NCBI RefSeq assembly: GCF_003286085.1
Contig: NW_020825289.1
Span: 6,138,001-6,202,000, forward strand
Origin: Drosophila persimilis
Lineage: Eukaryota; Arthropoda; Insecta; Diptera; Drosophilidae
Reading direction: 5' to 3'
DNA length: 64,000 nt
Within the stretch, counting starts at the first letter, position 1. Every line of letters begins with the position of its first letter. The notes beneath the pieces were generated by a model. The model did no database searches. It had not been told where the DNA came from and worked only from the letters and a program-made list of their open reading frames with translations. The position numbers and the translations under genes were made by a program. Of the stretch, positions 60,801 to 64,000 are shown piece after piece.

Positions 60801-63800
60801 TGCAAAGGAATCTATTAATGATGCACTCCCATTTGGAAAATACATATATGCTTACCCGGAATCAATAAGTTTATTCAAATTTATGTACTGGCTCCATCAA
60901 TGTCTGAGAAGGCAATGCCAGAACACCCCGCCACGAAATTGTATTCCAATAGCAGTCCAATGGTCATTTTACTCGTACAAGGGATCCCACCCAGAAAAAC
61001 ACCCGCAGGCCTTGCCACACTAGACAAAATATTCGAATGTTTTTGCTATTGAAAGCAATGGAGCTACCCACACATGGACCCACGCAAAAACACAGATATG
61101 TATGTGCCTCGTAACAAGCGCTTGCAAGCCTACGCGAGAGCCAAATGTTGGCTGACAAGCTAATCGAGCTTATTGAAAAATGATTGCATACTTTTCGGCG
61201 ACACCAAACAGAACCACAAAGTGGAATGAGGCGCACCGCACACCCATCTGCAGAGACAGACAGAAGCTATATCTGCTTTAATGATTTATTCTGCCACATT
61301 CCATTTATTGCACATAATTCGTGGTAAGCTCCCACTACCCTGCGCACAAGACCGGGCCGAGCCCCCTGGGGCATGCATTTATCTTAGCATTTGGTGAATA
61401 ATCGAATACAATTTTTTAGTGTCGCTTAAATAATATTTATTTACAGTGAGCGTCAAAAGTATAGCATGGCACGTAGTTCACCTAGCCCAAAGCCGACACC
61501 TAGCCCGCCCCCCTCAAAGTGCTAATGTGAGCGGTAGCGGGGTGTTGCCGCACAGAGAGGCAAGCCAGGGGCCAGGGCAGACTTGTCGTTAACATATTGT
61601 GGCATATTTATTTTCTTTCATGCCGTCGACATTCACGTTGCACGTCAAATTCGCCAAGCTAGTCGACACAGGAAAAAAAATCCCCCCCAGAGGAAGAGAG
61701 AGGGGAATAGGGAGGAAGAGAGAGAGAGAGAACGAATGAGAGGAAAAGGAAGGAAAACAGTCGAAGTAAACGAATTCCTTTCGTACGTGCCTGACATTTC
61801 ATTGTTTTCGTTGCGGAAGAGAGAGCTCCGTTGGAATGTGGTGCGAGGAGAGGACAGAGCCAAAAGGCAGGTGGGCATGGGCGGAGGAGAGGCAGGAGAG
61901 TGGAGGGAAAGTGCGGATCGGAGGTGGATTCCGGATGGCGGGACCCACGCACAATCATTGCCGGAGCAACCTTCAAATGTCGCCTCCAAACTGTCTCGAT
62001 GTCGATACAAGTTTCGATATTGTTGCTGTTCTTTGCAGTTTCCGATACACTAACCGACGGTGAGGTACACTCGCATTGGATTGTTTCTGAACCTATGGAA
62101 AGGTCTGAAGAAGTTCCAAATGATAGAAGATCTAGAATAGCTTCTATCGTAACCACATGTTTTCGTTCTACAAGAGACGAGTACTAGAGTGCGAGCTGTC
62201 TATAGTCCACCCAGAGATCGTTTCAAGTTTCTTCTTCCATTAAAGATCAACCAATTTCCAGTAAGGGTATGCAAACATTAAGGAATTTACCATTCAACCC
62301 TAGAATTCCGACGCCTTTCTCCATATACGAGTATATGTTTGTTGTGTTAGTGCGCTTCTATGTGTGCTAGTATGCTACTCAATGTGTGCGTGTGTATCCG
62401 TGTGTATGCTCTACGTCGCTATCGCAATGTGGCATGTCAATTTATTTGTCAAAGAGAAAAATAAGGCAGGTAAAAGTGTAAGCAGAGCAAAGGAGAAATA
62501 GCAATAGCCAAAACATAAAACCGTCAAAGATACGAGACGATGACGAGGCTGGAGAAAGGGGAAGAAAGCGACAGAGGCAGAAGAAAAAGACGAAGGCACA
62601 GAAGGAGGTAGAAAACAATGACAGCCTCAAGTTGTATCCCATTGAGGTGCTGTACGAGTATGTGTGAGTGTGTCTCTGCGTATCTATGTGCATGTGTAAA
62701 TACATATACAGATGTATGTATATGTGTGGGAGTCTATGCTTCGTTATGTCTGTGCGGCAACTTTAAGCACTCGGGGGCGATGCCTGGCAGCAAAGGTAAT
62801 CGATATTTATAGTTATGGAAATCGCAACCAGGCTGCCCAGAGAAAAACAAGGCAAGTGAGGACGAAAGGCAGCAGAATAGAGTGAAACAGGAGCCAGAGA
62901 GAATGAGAAACGAAAGAGAATGTTGCGGGAAATCGACCATTGGTTGAACATCACGTTTGTCCCAAGATAAGAAATAATATCGTACGTTGCCATGAAAATT
63001 TACACACTTTCACCCATAAACTGTTGCCTGTTACCTTCTCCAAGATGTTCTGCCCGTCTTTCTCTTCCTCCCTCTCTCTCTCGGTATTTCCCTCTCTGAA
63101 ATACCCTTTAAAGCACAGCTTAAAGCCAATACACAATACACTCGTATGGCTGAGATACAGATGGAGGAAGAGTGTGGTTGTGCCCTGAAATTAATTGTGG
63201 GAGCAAAAGTTGTGGCATGTCATAAACATGTTAGACAGTTCTATTAATAGCTTTGCTCGGGATATACACAGTAGATACACTCGTATATCTGCAAGTGAGA
63301 CATAAAACAGAATAATTGACGCTTAACCTTCAGTGAGCTCAACAAACGAAGGAGGTGTCTGTGATGAACCCCTCTCGAAAGAATACATATTTACAGCAAC
63401 TTTTGATGCCTGTCAAGAGAAGCATCCGAGGGTAACGACCAATGGGTATAGCTTTTACGGAAGGAAATAGTAGAGGAGGAGAGAGAGCTTAAGTCTACTC
63501 AACTTGAAGCACAACTCTTCCTACATATTCTCCTCTATATTCATTCCACTAACGACAACTTATTGGCACTCCGTTTATTTGAATCATTTTCCGTACCATT
63601 GAGTGGATCTCTCAGTGAACAGTCTCCCTAAACGCATTATTCCTTTCCCTCATACTTCTCTACACTATTGACAGCTTATTAAATTGATTTCATTTAGGAC
63701 TTGGCAAACATGTCATGCTGCATCGTCATCATCAGCAGGAGCATCATCATCATCATCAGAAGCATCGTCAGAAGCATCGTCAGGAGCATCGTCAGGAGAA

Positions 63801-64000
63801 GAATCAGCCAGTAGCAAAGCACGAACCACTTTTGTCTTCACAAAGGCTCCCACGAATAGGAGCCAAGCCCCATCCTGCCACCACTCTCCTGTCAAGCAGT
63901 TGTTGACTTTTTATTGCGTGTCTCCCCATATGCCCACACTACCCATCCAACATCCACATCCCCCCCTCCTCGGCTGCGTGTGTGAGGGAGCCCCAAGTTA

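Larger units (their letters stand above)
50650..64000. other. 13 kb region without supportable genes
   Basis: ORFs on both strands are short, low complexity or lack an ATG in context. Simple repeats noted: GGCGGT (54098-54141), CA (54191-54240 and 54300-54320), poly-C (57804-57825), CCAGGA (60358-60380), and CAT/CAG-rich (63719-63800). This could be intergenic enhancer DNA or part of a very long intron whose exons lie beyond the window. Confidence 0.5.

Noticed and set aside
60407-61023. Overlapping ORFs of 99-136 codons near 60.6 kb
   Set aside because: Non-ATG or poor starts, no domain, and three overlapping frames open at once suggest chance.
61583-62156. 156- to 165-codon ORFs on both strands near 61.8 kb
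   Set aside because: They arise from GA-rich low complexity, lack ATG starts in context and show no domain.
63713-63906. His/Gln-rich (plus) and Asp-rich (minus) ORFs
   Set aside because: Both are translations of a CAT/CAG microsatellite.
1-64000. CRISPR arrays, bacterial operons, prophage or tRNA/rRNA genes
   Set aside because: The window is plainly insect nuclear DNA; no regular spacer array and no cloverleaf or rRNA sequence was recognised by eye, though a tRNAscan or Rfam search could still find a small RNA.

Overview
This is eukaryotic DNA from a fly of the genus Drosophila. Genes are split by short GT-AG introns of about 50-70 bases, starts have the fly-type (C/A)AAA-ATG context, and the proteins belong to insect families: a Sidestep-type Ig receptor, a Tret1-like sugar carrier, a kinesin-13 close to Klp59C, a Gpdh paralog and an Oak-like AAPA-repeat protein. 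The Klp59C plus Gpdh-paralog pair suggests the segment matching polytene region 59 of D. melanogaster 2R (Muller element C). The style of the dispersed repeats and the many microsatellites would fit the obscura group. Both placements are inferences from memory, not computed.

Layout. (1) 1-9.95 kb, plus strand: the 3' part of a Sidestep-family cell-surface receptor (nine exons, stop at 8341), with an unusual coding-like extension after the stop and a long AT-rich 3'UTR. (2) 11.34-11.81 kb: a compact two-exon gene with a TATA box, encoding a secreted AAPA/TYAA-repeat protein. (3) 12.2-26.5 kb: gene-poor DNA holding a ~1.1 kb dispersed repeat (14.15-15.29 kb). (4) 26.5-31.6 kb: a small-gene cluster with a Zucchini-like phospholipase-D-fold protein that has lost its catalytic histidine, an IQ-motif protein of SPATA17 type, and a newly recognised three-exon small gene on the minus strand. 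(5) 31.6-41 kb: gene-poor, with an inverted copy of the same dispersed repeat at 37.0-37.86 kb and other transposon debris. (6) 41.1-46.5 kb: a Tret1-like sugar transporter (minus) facing a divergent Gpdh paralog (plus) that has a GC-AG intron, an alternative C-terminus and changed catalytic residues, then a 74-residue secreted or membrane mini-protein. (7) 48.5-50.6 kb: an intronless kinesin-13 with a heptad-repeat tail. (8) 50.65-64 kb: no gene I can support; simple repeats only.

There is no operon-like logic. Several genes between 26 and 50 kb (SPATA17-like, zuc-like pseudoenzyme, Gpdh paralog, intronless kinesin-13, tiny fast-evolving proteins) resemble families that in flies are often germline- or testis-biased, so a germline-expressed neighbourhood is a reasonable hypothesis, not something the sequence shows. 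The observations most worth checking are the in-frame 33-codon extension after the receptor stop, ending in a PDZ-ligand-like tail; the ~170-residue insertion inside its last Ig domain; the HKD-less Zucchini-like protein; the Gpdh paralog's altered active site; and the roughly 20-copy ATATCGTAA motif array inside a receptor intron.
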